Shown one piece after another: positions 24,827 to 34,501 of a stretch of 64,000 nucleotides of DNA (its first letter is position 1; the number at the start of each line of letters is the position of its first letter). Where the stretch lies: NCBI GenBank assembly GCA_965249965.1, contig OZ252262.1, forward strand, positions 1,488,001 to 1,552,000, written 5' to 3'. Source of the DNA: HXMU1420-13 sp965249965 (lineage in GTDB: Bacteria > Bacteroidota > Rhodothermia > Balneolales > Balneolaceae). A program made the translations under genes and the position numbers. The notes beneath the pieces are model-generated. The model ran no database searches. It was not told the origin of the DNA and saw only the letters and a program-made list of their open reading frames with translations.

Positions 24827-26080
24827 TTAAAATTTTTCCAGAATTTCTTTTAAGCTGAGCTGCTCTTCTTTGCTTTCATTCATATTTCGGAATACAAATT
24901 TGCCGGCTTCTAGTTCATTATCACCGATAATTAATGCGAAACGGGCATTTTGGCGATTTGCTTCCTTCATTTGAGCTTTCATTGAGCGCCCCTTATAGTC
25001 CATAGATGCAGAGATCCCTTTACTTCTAAATTCCGATAAATGCTCTATCACCCAATTTCGGGCGGCATCTCCTAAAGAGACTATAAAAATATCAATTGAT
25101 TTAGGTGGAGTAAGCTCAATTCCAAGTTCATCACAAGCGATAAGAAGTCTTTCCATGCCAGCAGCAAATCCCACTGCTGGTGTTGGTTGACCTCCTATTT
25201 CTTCAACCAAAAGATCATATCGCCCACCACCAGCTAACGCATCTTGAGAGCCTAAATCCGGACTTGTTAATTCGAAAGCGGTTCGGGTATAATAGTCCAT
25301 CCCACGCACCAACAATGGGTTCAGCGTGTAAGATATTCCACGTAAGTCTAAATATTCGCACACATCTTTAAAATGCCGGGTAGATTCTTCATTTAGATGA
25401 TCAGAGATGACCGGTGCATGTTTTATAAATTCCTGATCCTCAGGTTCTTTAGAATCCAAAATTCTCATTGGATTCTTCTCAAATCGTGTTTTTGATAACT
25501 CACTTAATTGATCAAAATGACGGCGTAAATACTCTCTAAGCACGCTTTTATAGGTTTCCCTACTTTGGGGATCACCAACCGAATTTAGTTTCAGTTTAAA
25601 GTTTTTGATGCCAATTCTCTCATAAATCCGCATCATAAATGTAATGCTTTCAACATCCGCGATAGGATCATCAGACCCAATTATTTCAACTCCAAACTGA
25701 TGGAACTGTCGCTGGCGACCTTTTTGTGGGCGTTCGGCACGGAACATTGGCCCAATGTAATAGAGTTTTTGAGCTCCGCCGCGTTGCGCAAGGTGATGCT
25801 GAACAAAAGAGCGAACTACTGGGGCCGTTAATTCAGGGCGTAGGACATAGTTCGACTCGCCTTTGGTAAAAGCAAAAATTTCTTTTGTTACAATATCAGT
25901 TAATTGGCCAACCCCTCGTTTTATAAGTTCTGTTTGTTCTAGAATCGGAGTACGGATTTCCTCAAAATTAAAATTCTTAGCCTCTTCATGAATAATTGCC
26001 TCTAATGCTCTCCACTTCTCTACTTCTCCAGGTAATATGTCCACCATTCCTAGGTGGGTACTATATTTAGTTTTGGCCAT
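24827..26080 (-). CDS. hisS: Histidyl-tRNA synthetase
   Basis: Class II synthetase charging tRNA-His, 417 residues, normal for bacteria. Motif 2 is FRAERPQKGRQRQFHQFGVEIIG. The two histidine-specific motifs are LVRGMDYYTRTAFE and the GGGRYD segment. Motif 3 is AVGFAAGMERL. The C-terminal about 90 residues are the anticodon-binding domain (IDIFIVSLGD to FALIIGDNELE). It lies downstream of the flippase gene on the same strand (74 bp gap). Its stop codon is separated from the permease stop by one base. Confidence 0.95.
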   Translation of the reverse strand: MAKTKYSTHLGMVDILPGEVEKWRALEAIIHEEAKNFNFEEIRTPILEQTELIKRGVGQLTDIVTKEIFAFTKGESNYVLRPELTAPVVRSFVQHHLAQRGGAQKLYYIGPMFRAERPQKGRQRQFHQFGVEIIGSDDPIADVESITFMMRIYERIGIKNFKLKLNSVGDPQSRETYKSVLREYLRRHFDQLSELSKTRFEKNPMRILDSKEPEDQEFIKHAPVISDHLNEESTRHFKDVCEYLDLRGISYTLNPLLVRGMDYYTRTAFELTSPDLGSQDALAGGGRYDLLVEEIGGQPTPAVGFAAGMERLLIACDELGIELTPPKSIDIFIVSLGDAARNWVIEHLSEFRSKGISASMDYKGRSMKAQMKEANRQNARFALIIGDNELEAGKFVFRNMNESKEEQLSLKEILEKF

Positions 26081-26154
26081 TTGCTGTGTCTACTGCTTTT
26101 AAGTCCGTTGAATTCGAAAAGATACGGTAAGAGAGTATTAGATACATCTTAAAG

Positions 26155-27630
26155 CTAAAATAGACGGTTAAACAATGATTTAATTAATCCCTTTACATCC
26201 TCTGATAAATTGAAAATCCAAATGCCTATGCTGTATAGGATAAGTATACATAAGGACCGTACAATGATATCGAGATAAAAATTATCCAATTCTGAAATTT
26301 GAATTGAAATTAGATATAAAGTCAAACCTAGTAATGTAATCCCAACTAGCTTTGGGCTAAAAGGTTGAAGCTTGAATTTTATCCACACATAACTGACTCT
26401 TGTAATATTACCAATGATAATAGAAACTGCCGTTGCGCATGCTGCTCCAACAATTCCATAGATAGGTATTAAAATGAAATTTAATACAATCGCGACAGTA
26501 ATTATCATAAGTGAAGAGTAGAAGTCAAACCGGTAATTTGGTGATGAAATAATGATTTGGCCATTCGCTCCCGTCATCATATCGAATAAATTTCCTAAAC
26601 CAATGATAATAATTACGATTGCACCAGCTGCATATTCCTGGGGCAGCATTGCGAATAAATTATTCATATTAGCCAATACACCAACATAAATAAGCATTCC
26701 GATTAGATATTGATTTAGGGATGTTTTTTTGTAGACATCCCTAATATTATCTATATCGTTATTTTTAAATGAATTCGAAATTACAGGAAATGAGATCTTG
26801 ACAATAGATTTCTTTGGCACCAGAATTACCGCACCAACATAAATGGCGATTGCATACACCCCTGTTTTAGATAATCCTTCAAAGGTACCGATCATCAATA
26901 AGTCGATGTTTCCTAAAATGAGTATGGTTAAACCACTAAAGAATGCGTAAAAGCTGTAATTAAAAAACTCGGTGATATTTTTCTTGTTGAATACAGCTAG
27001 ATCCAGCTCGAATTTTACAACCTTCTTAAAGATTGCATAAGTAAGTAGTAGAAAATATTGAAGAACATAATTAGCAATGAACAGATAAATAAACTCATCA
27101 AAAGTAATCAGATCAATTGAAAACAGAAGTAGATTGATTATTGTGATTACTCGTAGAAAAACATCCTGCAAAAAAGAGGCATAAACCGTATTAAAATTGG
27201 CTTTCAGGAACGAATTTAATAGGCCAAATGCGGAAGTGAAAAAGACTAATGGTAATATAAATAAGTAGTATTCTACTAATAAATTACTATCTGACTCGTA
27301 CCAATCCAGAAGTTTAAACTTCAACGCGAAAAAAAGAATCCCATAAATGATAAATCCCAGAATTGGGGGAATAATAAACGCCCAATACATCCCATTGGGC
27401 TTGTTTGAATACTCTTTGAGTTGAGGAAAAAATTTGATGATAGTTTTAGGGAGTCCAAAATTCAGAAACTGAGTGCTTAACATAGAAATTGAGATCAACA
27501 CTCTAGTTAAGCCAAACTGGTCTGAGGCTAAGATATTTGGGAATAATTTTATTGTAGCTATAAATCCCAGGATAATTCCCAGGTAGGAAATGACTGCATT
27601 TTTAATACTTTGATTGATTATTATTCCCAA
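26155..27630 (-). CDS. Polysaccharide flippase (MOP/Wzx-like)
   Basis: A 491-residue integral membrane protein with about 12-14 hydrophobic helices and almost no soluble domain. The N-terminal pattern (SIKNAVISYLGIILGFIATIKLFP) and the central CATAVSIIIGNITRV-like segment fit the MOP superfamily that flips lipid-linked oligosaccharides across the inner membrane. Start at TTG (27628-27630). It opens the glycan region. Only 42 bp separate it from the divergent methyltransferase, so promoters for the two directions must be very short, overlapping or located inside coding sequence. The exact substrate cannot be read from the sequence. Confidence 0.85.
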   Translation of the reverse strand: MGIIINQSIKNAVISYLGIILGFIATIKLFPNILASDQFGLTRVLISISMLSTQFLNFGLPKTIIKFFPQLKEYSNKPNGMYWAFIIPPILGFIIYGILFFALKFKLLDWYESDSNLLVEYYLFILPLVFFTSAFGLLNSFLKANFNTVYASFLQDVFLRVITIINLLLFSIDLITFDEFIYLFIANYVLQYFLLLTYAIFKKVVKFELDLAVFNKKNITEFFNYSFYAFFSGLTILILGNIDLLMIGTFEGLSKTGVYAIAIYVGAVILVPKKSIVKISFPVISNSFKNNDIDNIRDVYKKTSLNQYLIGMLIYVGVLANMNNLFAMLPQEYAAGAIVIIIIGLGNLFDMMTGANGQIIISSPNYRFDFYSSLMIITVAIVLNFILIPIYGIVGAACATAVSIIIGNITRVSYVWIKFKLQPFSPKLVGITLLGLTLYLISIQISELDNFYLDIIVRSLCILILYSIGIWIFNLSEDVKGLIKSLFNRLF

Positions 27631-27672
27631 ATAAGTACGAGTTAATTTGAATTAGTCGGCGTTAATCTAACA

Positions 27673-28293
27673 ATGAATCGGAATAAAGAGAATAACTATT
27701 CTCATGATTGGATATTTAAACTCGAGGGTAAATATCATTGGGCTTTGTATTGGCACCAATTAAATTGCGTAATGAATATTTCTCGAATTAGTAAAAAAGA
27801 TTCGATTATTGAAGTAGGTAAAGGAAGTGGGCATACATCAAATTATTTGCTTCAAAAAGGATACTCAGTTACTACTGCAGATATAGATGAGAATAAACAA
27901 CCGGACATTATTTTAGATCTCATGAAGGATGAGATTCCAAAAGCCGATGCGTTTCTTGCCTTCGAAATAATGGAGCATATTCCTTACGAAACGGTTGAGA
28001 AATTTATCCAAAGTCTCAATATCAACCGTACTAGATATTTTATTTTTAGCCTGCCATATGCCTTTAAATCTTTTTTATGGCTTGAAGGAATGGGACTAAA
28101 GATTGGGACATTTTCATTTAATATTGGTACAAAAAGAAGGAAAATTATTTCTAAACATCATTTTTGGGAATTAGGTATCAATGGGCATTCGGTTGATTCT
28201 GTAAAGAAAATGCTGCTTCGCAAAAATTATAATACGAAGGCCGATTATAAATATAGAAACCATCATTTTTTTGTAACAGAACTGAATCAATGA
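27673..28293 (+). CDS. SAM-dependent methyltransferase (class I)
   Basis: A 206-residue protein with a Rossmann-fold methyltransferase core: motif I IIEVGKGSGHTSNYLL (around 45-60), an acidic residue at the end of strand 2 (TTADIDEN) and motif 4 ADAFLAFEIMEHIPYE. The Lys in EVGKGSG replaces the more usual Cys/Ala/Pro. The rest is compact, with a C-terminal substrate lid. The substrate is probably a sugar or a lipid-linked glycan precursor, judged only from the neighbours. First gene of a tight five-gene run to 32679. The stop overlaps the next start by 4 bp (ATGA). Confidence 0.8.
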   Translation: MNRNKENNYSHDWIFKLEGKYHWALYWHQLNCVMNISRISKKDSIIEVGKGSGHTSNYLLQKGYSVTTADIDENKQPDIILDLMKDEIPKADAFLAFEIMEHIPYETVEKFIQSLNINRTRYFIFSLPYAFKSFLWLEGMGLKIGTFSFNIGTKRRKIISKHHFWELGINGHSVDSVKKMLLRKNYNTKADYKYRNHHFFVTELNQ

Positions 28294-29216
28294 TGTTGCA
28301 TTCAAACTTTATGATTTCTGTACAGAGTAATCTTTTTCGATTTATTGAGAAGCAATTCCGATCAACCTTAAAAGCGAGTCATAGCTTTGTTCCGATTTGG
28401 ATTATTGGCGCACCAAGAACGGGTACCACACTTATATATCAAGCGCTTTGCTCAGCTTTTGATTGCACATATATAACAAATAGAATTGCTGAGCGATACC
28501 GAATTGCAGTAATTGCCCGAGTTTTTGAGCGAAATTTTATTAATAAAAGTTTGAATCCATCCAATTATTCGTCCAAATATGGGCGAACTCAACAGCCTGG
28601 AGATCCCCATGAGGCTGGAGCATTTTTTTATCAATATTTTCCAAAAGAAAAGCCGTATACCACAGTAAATGCATTCGATGCTAGTGCTAAAATCGAATTG
28701 GTTAATGTAATTAGCGAAATAGCTAAACCATCACCTCTATTTATATCAAAGAATACCTATCATTCATTAAGGATTCAGGTATTGAAAGAAATATTTCCCT
28801 CCTCCATTTTTATATGGGTACGCCGAGATGAAGCCTCAACAATAAAGTCTATTTATTTAGCAAGATCCAGAAATAAAGACATTAGAAAATGGTGGGGAAT
28901 TAACCCACCCGGGTGGGAACAAAAAGAAAATGAATCACCCCTAGAGCAAATTCACTGGCAAGTACACAAAACTAATGAAATCATTAAGAAAGATCTGGAA
29001 CAAACAAAAGCCAAATACTTTGAATTGAATTACAGTGAATTCTGTGAACAGCCTTTAAATGTAATTCATGATTTCATGAATTCATGTAATTTATCTCCAA
29101 GTTTTCTTAGAAATAGCACAAATATTCCAGCTAAGTTTGAACAGTCAAAACATGAAGGTGATGAGTTGGATGAAATGATTAAAAATTTTTTGGATACTGT
29201 TCATGACAGAGCTTGA
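28290..29216 (+). CDS. Sulfotransferase-family protein
   Basis: A 308-residue protein with the PAPS-dependent sulfotransferase fold. The 5'-phosphosulfate-binding loop is PIWIIGAPRTGTTLIYQAL (about 34-52). The 3'-phosphate-binding motif is IFIWVRRDEASTIKSIYLARSRN. A HEAGAFFYQYF segment may hold the acidic/His catalytic pair of this family. It would transfer sulfate to a sugar hydroxyl of the glycan built by this cluster; marine bacteria often carry sulfated polysaccharides. Overlaps 4 bp with the methyltransferase and 14 bp with the FemAB-like gene. Confidence 0.8.
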   Translation: MMLHSNFMISVQSNLFRFIEKQFRSTLKASHSFVPIWIIGAPRTGTTLIYQALCSAFDCTYITNRIAERYRIAVIARVFERNFINKSLNPSNYSSKYGRTQQPGDPHEAGAFFYQYFPKEKPYTTVNAFDASAKIELVNVISEIAKPSPLFISKNTYHSLRIQVLKEIFPSSIFIWVRRDEASTIKSIYLARSRNKDIRKWWGINPPGWEQKENESPLEQIHWQVHKTNEIIKKDLEQTKAKYFELNYSEFCEQPLNVIHDFMNSCNLSPSFLRNSTNIPAKFEQSKHEGDELDEMIKNFLDTVHDRA

Positions 29217-30144
29217 GCCTCACATATTACCCGGTAGCATCTTTATGCAACCATGGTGGCTAGACATTGTTGCACATGGGGATTGGGCGGATATTCAAAT
29301 TGTGAAAGGTGGTGACTTAAAAGCTAGATGGCCAATCGTTTTTAAAACTAAAAAAGGGTTTAAGCATATCGAAATGCCTGTTCTTACCCAAAAGTTAGGG
29401 CCTTGGATAAAAAACGTTAGTGAAAAACAAGAAGCCATTCACAGTAATGAACGATCTGTATTAGAGGAGTTAATTGAAAAGTTGCCCGATTTTGATCGTT
29501 TTACCTACAATCTGGACGAAAGCATCACAAATTACCTTCCATTTATATGGAAAGGTTTTAATCAGAGATCTGTAACCTCATTTCGCATTTGTTCTCCATT
29601 TAATTCTGATCATATATGGGACAACCTGAAAAGTTCAGTTCGCAGAGATATTCGCCGAGCACGTGAAACTTGTAGTGTAGCAAACGATATTTCAACATCT
29701 ACTTTATATGAATTAATTGAAAAGACCTTTCAGAGGAATAAAGGTACTATTAGATATTCGTTTGAGACCCTAGATACGCTTGTAATCGAAGCGAAGAACA
29801 GAAATAGAGCAAGTTTAATAGGTATAAAAAATTCAAATAACGAAATTATTGCGGCTCAATTATACATACATGATGACAACGTAACGTATTATCTAGCCGG
29901 TGGATTTGATCATGAGAAGGCTGTTGCTGGGGCAGTTAGTTATGGCTTATTTGAAGGCATAAAACTTGCTAATGATCATAGCAATGATTTCGATTTCGAA
30001 GGCTCCAGTATAAAAGGAATTGAACGGTTCTTTAGCTCATTCGGAAGTGAGGCGATTCATTTTCATAATATTCAAAAAGTTAGTAAACGATACTATCCAA
30101 TTCATTTACTAAAAGAAGTTCAAAAAATGTATAAATCAGAATAA
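29203..30144 (+). CDS. GNAT/FemAB-like acyl- or aminoacyl-transferase
   Basis: A 313-residue protein of the FemAB-like branch of the GNAT fold. Visible are the N-terminal region (FMQPWWLDIV, GDLKARWPIVF), a basic segment SSVRRDIRRAR typical of this family and the strand-helix core IAAQLYIHDDNVTYYLAGG. The C-terminus DFEGSSIKGIERFFSSFG matches the usual FDFxGS..GI..FK.GFG motif. Relatives near polysaccharide genes add acyl or amino-acid groups to glycans or make lipid-linked conjugates; the donor is not known here. The 5' end overlaps the sulfotransferase gene by 14 bp. Confidence 0.75.
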   Translation: MTELEPHILPGSIFMQPWWLDIVAHGDWADIQIVKGGDLKARWPIVFKTKKGFKHIEMPVLTQKLGPWIKNVSEKQEAIHSNERSVLEELIEKLPDFDRFTYNLDESITNYLPFIWKGFNQRSVTSFRICSPFNSDHIWDNLKSSVRRDIRRARETCSVANDISTSTLYELIEKTFQRNKGTIRYSFETLDTLVIEAKNRNRASLIGIKNSNNEIIAAQLYIHDDNVTYYLAGGFDHEKAVAGAVSYGLFEGIKLANDHSNDFDFEGSSIKGIERFFSSFGSEAIHFHNIQKVSKRYYPIHLLKEVQKMYKSE

Positions 30145-30146
30145 TT

Positions 30147-31493
30147 TTGGACAAAAGATCGAATATTGGAACCATCAAAGTTAAAGCACCGGAGAGGTTC
30201 GAATCTGAGAAAAAATACATCATCTCAGTTTTTGCCGAAGACTTTTTAGGGCTTGATCTATCTTTATCCTTCGATAGTAATATCGATGGCTATCACCTGT
30301 ATTTCGATGAAAAAAGTATTCGTTTACCGGATGTTTTTTTTAATCAAGGCCACTTTGAGGGAAAAACAACAAATCGGGTAGAGGACATTTCTTTCGCCAG
30401 TAAGTCACTACCTGCCTGGTTTTATTTGAGCGATGAAGACTGGGATTGTAAAGCTGACATATTTGGGATGGCGTTCTTTCTACTTAGTGGCTATGCTGAT
30501 TTACATTTTTCTGATAAAGATATATTTGATAGAAATATTGGTAACACATCATTTCTGGCAAAAAAAGAGCTTATTGATCGACCTATAATTCAAGAATGGT
30601 TTCTGATATTAGCAAATCAATTGCTAGAAAAGCAGCATGTATCAGAATTAGGCTCAATTTCTTATAAAAAACATGTTTCTCATGATGTCGACCAACCATT
30701 TGAATATTTGAATTATACACTTGGTCGGTTATTTAAACGAGTGTTAGGCGATATTCTAATTAGAAAAGATATTAGACAAGCCAAAAAGAGGTTGGGTTTT
30801 TTTCTGAGTGTTCGCAATGGTAACTATGAAATAGATCCATATAACAATTTCTTCGAATTAATTGAGCTGCTAGACAAATACAAAATAATAAGCACTTTCT
30901 TTTTTGTTGCTAGCGATAATAAGCATCCAAATGATGTTGGATATTCCATAGATCAAGAAGCAATAAAGCTTTTACTTTCAAAACTCGATTATAATGGACA
31001 TACCATTGGACTTCACCCGAGTTTTTATACCTACAAAGATCAAAATGTTTTAAAAACGGAATTCGATAAACTACAATCGGTATTATCTGAGCTCCGCATT
31101 CCTCAAATTGTTTCGCAATCCAGAAAACATTACCTAAGGTGGGATTGGGAGTCGACTCCCGGAGAATTAGAAGCCACAGGAATTACCGATGACTATACAG
31201 TTGGATATGCTGATCGATCCGGATTTAGAGTTGGAGTTGCATTTCCATACTCTGCTTTTGATTGGAAATCCAAAGAAAAGTTAGCTTTAAAATTACATCC
31301 ACTAATAGTCATGGAGTGCACTTTAACAAGTCCGGGTTACATGGGCTTGAGCTATGAAGAGAGTCGACATTTTGTCGATTTATATCATAAAACACTTACA
31401 GAAAATGGTGGTGAGTTTGTGTTGCTGTGGCACAATCATCTACTTCTAAAAGAAGACGACATAAAACTTTTTGAATATTATTTAGGACTCTAA
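30147..31493 (+). CDS. Polysaccharide deacetylase-like protein with N-terminal DUF7033-type region
   Basis: A 448-residue protein starting at TTG, two bases after the FemAB-like stop. Residues 1-180 are an accessory region seen in front of deacetylase-like domains in glycan clusters (FFLLSGYADL and similar). From residue 185 there is a NodB-like carbohydrate esterase domain: SHDVDQP (metal Asp motif), TFFFVASDN and GHTIGLHPSFYTYKD (second motif with two His). The end has LKLHPLIVMECTL and EFVLLWHNHLL, the last containing the conserved His. Metal-dependent removal of acetyl groups from a glycan is the likely activity, though many relatives are untested. One base separates it from the GT4 gene. 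Confidence 0.75.
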   Translation: MDKRSNIGTIKVKAPERFESEKKYIISVFAEDFLGLDLSLSFDSNIDGYHLYFDEKSIRLPDVFFNQGHFEGKTTNRVEDISFASKSLPAWFYLSDEDWDCKADIFGMAFFLLSGYADLHFSDKDIFDRNIGNTSFLAKKELIDRPIIQEWFLILANQLLEKQHVSELGSISYKKHVSHDVDQPFEYLNYTLGRLFKRVLGDILIRKDIRQAKKRLGFFLSVRNGNYEIDPYNNFFELIELLDKYKIISTFFFVASDNKHPNDVGYSIDQEAIKLLLSKLDYNGHTIGLHPSFYTYKDQNVLKTEFDKLQSVLSELRIPQIVSQSRKHYLRWDWESTPGELEATGITDDYTVGYADRSGFRVGVAFPYSAFDWKSKEKLALKLHPLIVMECTLTSPGYMGLSYEESRHFVDLYHKTLTENGGEFVLLWHNHLLLKEDDIKLFEYYLGL

Positions 31494-31494
31494 T

Positions 31495-32679
31495 ATGAAT
31501 ATTTTGATGATCCTGGATCATACATATCCACCAGATCAACGAGTTGAAAATGAAGCAGAATCATTAGTAGAAGCCGGCCATAAAGTTACCGTTTTATCAT
31601 TTGCAGATGATGACCGTGCCAGACATGACAATTATCGGGGAGTTGATATATTTCGCGTCCAAATTAAATCTGGATTACAGAAAAAATTAAGAGGGACTGT
31701 TGGGTTTCTTGATCTGTATTCAAATAAAATTTTTAATGCCGTAAAAGAATTATGGAATAAAACACCATTTGACGCAATCCATGTTCATGACTTATATCTA
31801 GGTAGAGTAGGTATTAAAGCTAAAAGGGAATTTCAACGACCGTTAATTATCGATCTACATGAAAATTATGTTCATGCACTAACTCAATATGCGTGGAGTA
31901 CCAGATTTCCTGGAAACATTTTAGTTTCAATACCAAAATGGGAGAAACTAGAAAGAGATTGGATAGAACAAGCTGATGGGGTTATTACTGTAATCGGCGA
32001 AATGAAAGATCGATATTTGAAACAAGGATTTCCGGATGAGAAATTCATAGTTACTCCAAACACTCCAAAAATATCTACTTTCCGAGAATTCGAGTTTAAA
32101 GAGGAGATTCTGAATAAGTATGAAGGTAAAAAAGTACTTCTCTATTCAGGCGGTTTCGATTTACACAGAGGCTTAGAAACTGCCGTTGCAGCTATGCCCG
32201 AAGTATTAAAAATTAATCCGGATGCAATGTTAGTTTTAGTTGGTACTGGAAGAAATCATAATGAATTGATAAGCCAGGTTGCAGATTTAGGCTTAACAGG
32301 CAATGTGGTATTCGAAGGCTGGCAACCACAAGAGAATATTAGAAGTTTTGTTAAAAGAGCAGATGTTGGATTAATCCCTCATGTTAAGTCGGTACAAACT
32401 GATGCATCAATTCCACATAAGCTTGGATATTACATGTCTGAGGAGCTACCTGTAATTACCTCAAATTGTACATCTCTTGAACGAATGGTTAAAGAGCATC
32501 ACGCTGGATTAGTATTTGAATCTGAAAATCCGCAAGATCTTGCAAATAAAATCAATGAGATACTTAACTCCGAAACAGTTGCTAAAAAGTTAGGTGAAAA
32601 TGGAAAGAAAGCGGCAGAGAAAACATTTAATTGGGATTCTACTATCCAACCATTGATAAATTTTTATGCAAATCTGTAA
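31495..32679 (+). CDS. Glycosyltransferase family 4
   Basis: A 394-residue GT-B glycosyltransferase. The N-terminal domain has the usual MNILMILDHTYPPDQRVENEA opening and HVHDLYLGRVG (acceptor side). The C-terminal domain binds the nucleotide sugar: KKVLLYSGGFDLHRGLETAV, then VVFEGWQPQENIRSFV and the E-x7-E region (near SIPHKLGYYMSEELPVI). Transfers a hexose-type sugar to the growing glycan with retention of configuration, as in GT4. No transmembrane helix; the N-terminal strand may dock to the membrane. Last gene of the run that starts at 27673. Convergent with wecB, with one base between stops. Confidence 0.85.
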   Translation: MNILMILDHTYPPDQRVENEAESLVEAGHKVTVLSFADDDRARHDNYRGVDIFRVQIKSGLQKKLRGTVGFLDLYSNKIFNAVKELWNKTPFDAIHVHDLYLGRVGIKAKREFQRPLIIDLHENYVHALTQYAWSTRFPGNILVSIPKWEKLERDWIEQADGVITVIGEMKDRYLKQGFPDEKFIVTPNTPKISTFREFEFKEEILNKYEGKKVLLYSGGFDLHRGLETAVAAMPEVLKINPDAMLVLVGTGRNHNELISQVADLGLTGNVVFEGWQPQENIRSFVKRADVGLIPHVKSVQTDASIPHKLGYYMSEELPVITSNCTSLERMVKEHHAGLVFESENPQDLANKINEILNSETVAKKLGENGKKAAEKTFNWDSTIQPLINFYANL

Positions 32680-32680
32680 A

Positions 32681-33742
32681 CTAAATGAAGTGCGCTTGTA
32701 TTTTTTCTGCAATAACGGTAGAAGCATTACCATCACCATATAATGGCACCCATTTTGTATTTGGTTCTTTTGACATGGCATCCAATATTTTTGATGTGTT
32801 AGGCCCTGTCAATTGATTCCACCTGCCGTTCAACGTTTCAACCCACTCTGTTTCTTCTCTAATCGTAATGCAAGGTTTCTTTGCCCAGTAAGCCTCTTTT
32901 TGTACCCCCCCGGAATCGGTAAGAACTTTTCTGCAATTTCTAATAAGAGCATTCATTTCGAAATACGATTGAGGAAGAATTACTTTAAGATTAGGTGGTA
33001 GTTTTAGTTCACTCAGGCGCGATTTATTACGTGGATGAACAGGCCAAACCACTTGTCTGTCTAACCTTGCAAAAGCTTCTAAAATCGAATTCAAGGACTC
33101 ATTATTGTCTGTATTTGAAGGCCGATGGATAGTAGCCAGGTGATACTCTCTGTCTAACTCATCTAATAAAAAAGAGGCTGATTTTTTTTCTTTTGATATT
33201 TCAGAGAACGTCAAAAATGCATCATACATCACATCGCCCACATTAAAAGCTAGTCCGCTATTGTTCTCATTCTCTAGTTGTCGAACACCATTTTCGGAAG
33301 AACAGAATAATAATTCGGAGATATGATCGGTTAATATTCGATTAATCTCTTCAGGCATTTCTCTATTGAAACTCCGTAACCCTGCCTCTATATGAATGAT
33401 AGGAATATGAATCTTTGATGCCACGATTGCACCAGCTAACGTTGAATTCGTATCTCCATATACCATTAATGCAGTAGGTTTCGAAGACATAGAAAAAATA
33501 TGTTCTTCAATCTTTTGTATCATCTGCGCTGTTTGAGCTCCATGCGAAGAAGAACCAACATTTAGATTTATGGATGGTTTAGGTATATCTAACTCTTCCC
33601 AAAAAACGGTACTCATATCATGATCATAATGCTGACCTGTATGAATGATCTGTTCTGTAATCCCTCTATTTTTTAATGCTTTTGATACAACAGCAGCTTT
33701 AACAAATTGTGGGCGGGCGCCTACAACGGTAAGTATTTTCAT
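32681..33742 (-). CDS. wecB: UDP-N-acetylglucosamine 2-epimerase (non-hydrolysing)
   Basis: Interconverts UDP-GlcNAc and UDP-ManNAc in the cytosol, supplying ManNAc-type sugars for surface polysaccharide. The 353-residue length is normal. Signatures: VGARPQFVKAAVVS (N-terminus), YGDTNSTLAGAIVAS, HIEAGLRSFNREMPEEINR (catalytic region) and LTDSGGVQKEAYWAKKPCITIREETEW (UDP binding). It is the only gene on the minus strand between two plus-strand runs of the glycan region. The 108-bp gap toward the PIG-L gene is divergent. Confidence 0.92.
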   Translation of the reverse strand: MKILTVVGARPQFVKAAVVSKALKNRGITEQIIHTGQHYDHDMSTVFWEELDIPKPSINLNVGSSSHGAQTAQMIQKIEEHIFSMSSKPTALMVYGDTNSTLAGAIVASKIHIPIIHIEAGLRSFNREMPEEINRILTDHISELLFCSSENGVRQLENENNSGLAFNVGDVMYDAFLTFSEISKEKKSASFLLDELDREYHLATIHRPSNTDNNESLNSILEAFARLDRQVVWPVHPRNKSRLSELKLPPNLKVILPQSYFEMNALIRNCRKVLTDSGGVQKEAYWAKKPCITIREETEWVETLNGRWNQLTGPNTSKILDAMSKEPNTKWVPLYGDGNASTVIAEKIQAHFI

Positions 33743-33850
33743 TTAAATGAATTAATTTTCCAGAAGATAAGAACTAAGTATTCTATTCCTTAGAAAGCGT
33801 CAATATTATTTCACAAATTCAGTATCCTTACGATAAGTAAAATTTAAGAA

Positions 33851-34480
33851 ATGAAAAAAATTCTTGTACTCGCCCCACATACTGATGATGCCGAATTAGG
33901 CTGTGGAGGAACGATGGCTAGATTCCATAGCGAAGGTGATGAAATGTATGTTGCCGCTTTTTCTACGGCGCGTGCATCTCTACCAGATGGGGCAAATCCT
34001 GATATGCTTAAAGACGAATTTCTCGCCTCGATGGAGATTTTAGGTATCCCAAGGAATCGACTTCATGTATATGATTATCAGGTCCGTATGCTTTCTTATC
34101 ATCGGCAGGAAGTGCTTGAAGAAATGGTGAAATTGAGAAGTGCTATTCAACCCGATCTGGTATTACTACCCTCTGGAAGCGATGTACATCAAGATCATCA
34201 AGTTGTGTTTAACGAAGGATTGCGAGCATTCAAACAAACCAGTATTTGGGGATATGAACTTCCATGGAACCATGTTTCTTTCAACACTCAGGCATTTGTT
34301 ACGTTGTCGCAAGCCCATATAGATATGAAGTGGAAAATGATGAGTACGTACGAGTCCCAGTTTCAAAAACAACGGGCGTATTTTACCAAAGAGTTCATCG
34401 AAGGATTGGCACGGGTTCGGGGTGTTCAGGTAAACGAGACATTTGCTGAAGCATTTGAAGTGATAAGGCAAAAAGTTTAG
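33851..34480 (+). CDS. PIG-L family deacetylase
   Basis: A 209-residue Zn-dependent N-deacetylase of the PIG-L/LmbE fold. The metal motif is APHTDDAELGCGG (residues 8-20), the variant of the usual AHPDDxExG. A second motif, SGSDVHQDHQVV, supplies the other His ligands. Relatives remove acetyl from GlcNAc on lipids, nucleotide sugars or bacillithiol intermediates. A bacillithiol BshB1 role is possible but less likely, because the gene stands 21 bp upstream of an LpxD-like acyltransferase with its own acyl carrier protein and ligase. That order suggests it exposes a sugar amine for re-acylation. Confidence 0.8.
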   Translation: MKKILVLAPHTDDAELGCGGTMARFHSEGDEMYVAAFSTARASLPDGANPDMLKDEFLASMEILGIPRNRLHVYDYQVRMLSYHRQEVLEEMVKLRSAIQPDLVLLPSGSDVHQDHQVVFNEGLRAFKQTSIWGYELPWNHVSFNTQAFVTLSQAHIDMKWKMMSTYESQFQKQRAYFTKEFIEGLARVRGVQVNETFAEAFEVIRQKV

Positions 34481-34501
34481 AAATTTCGGGCAAGGCTGAT
34501 C

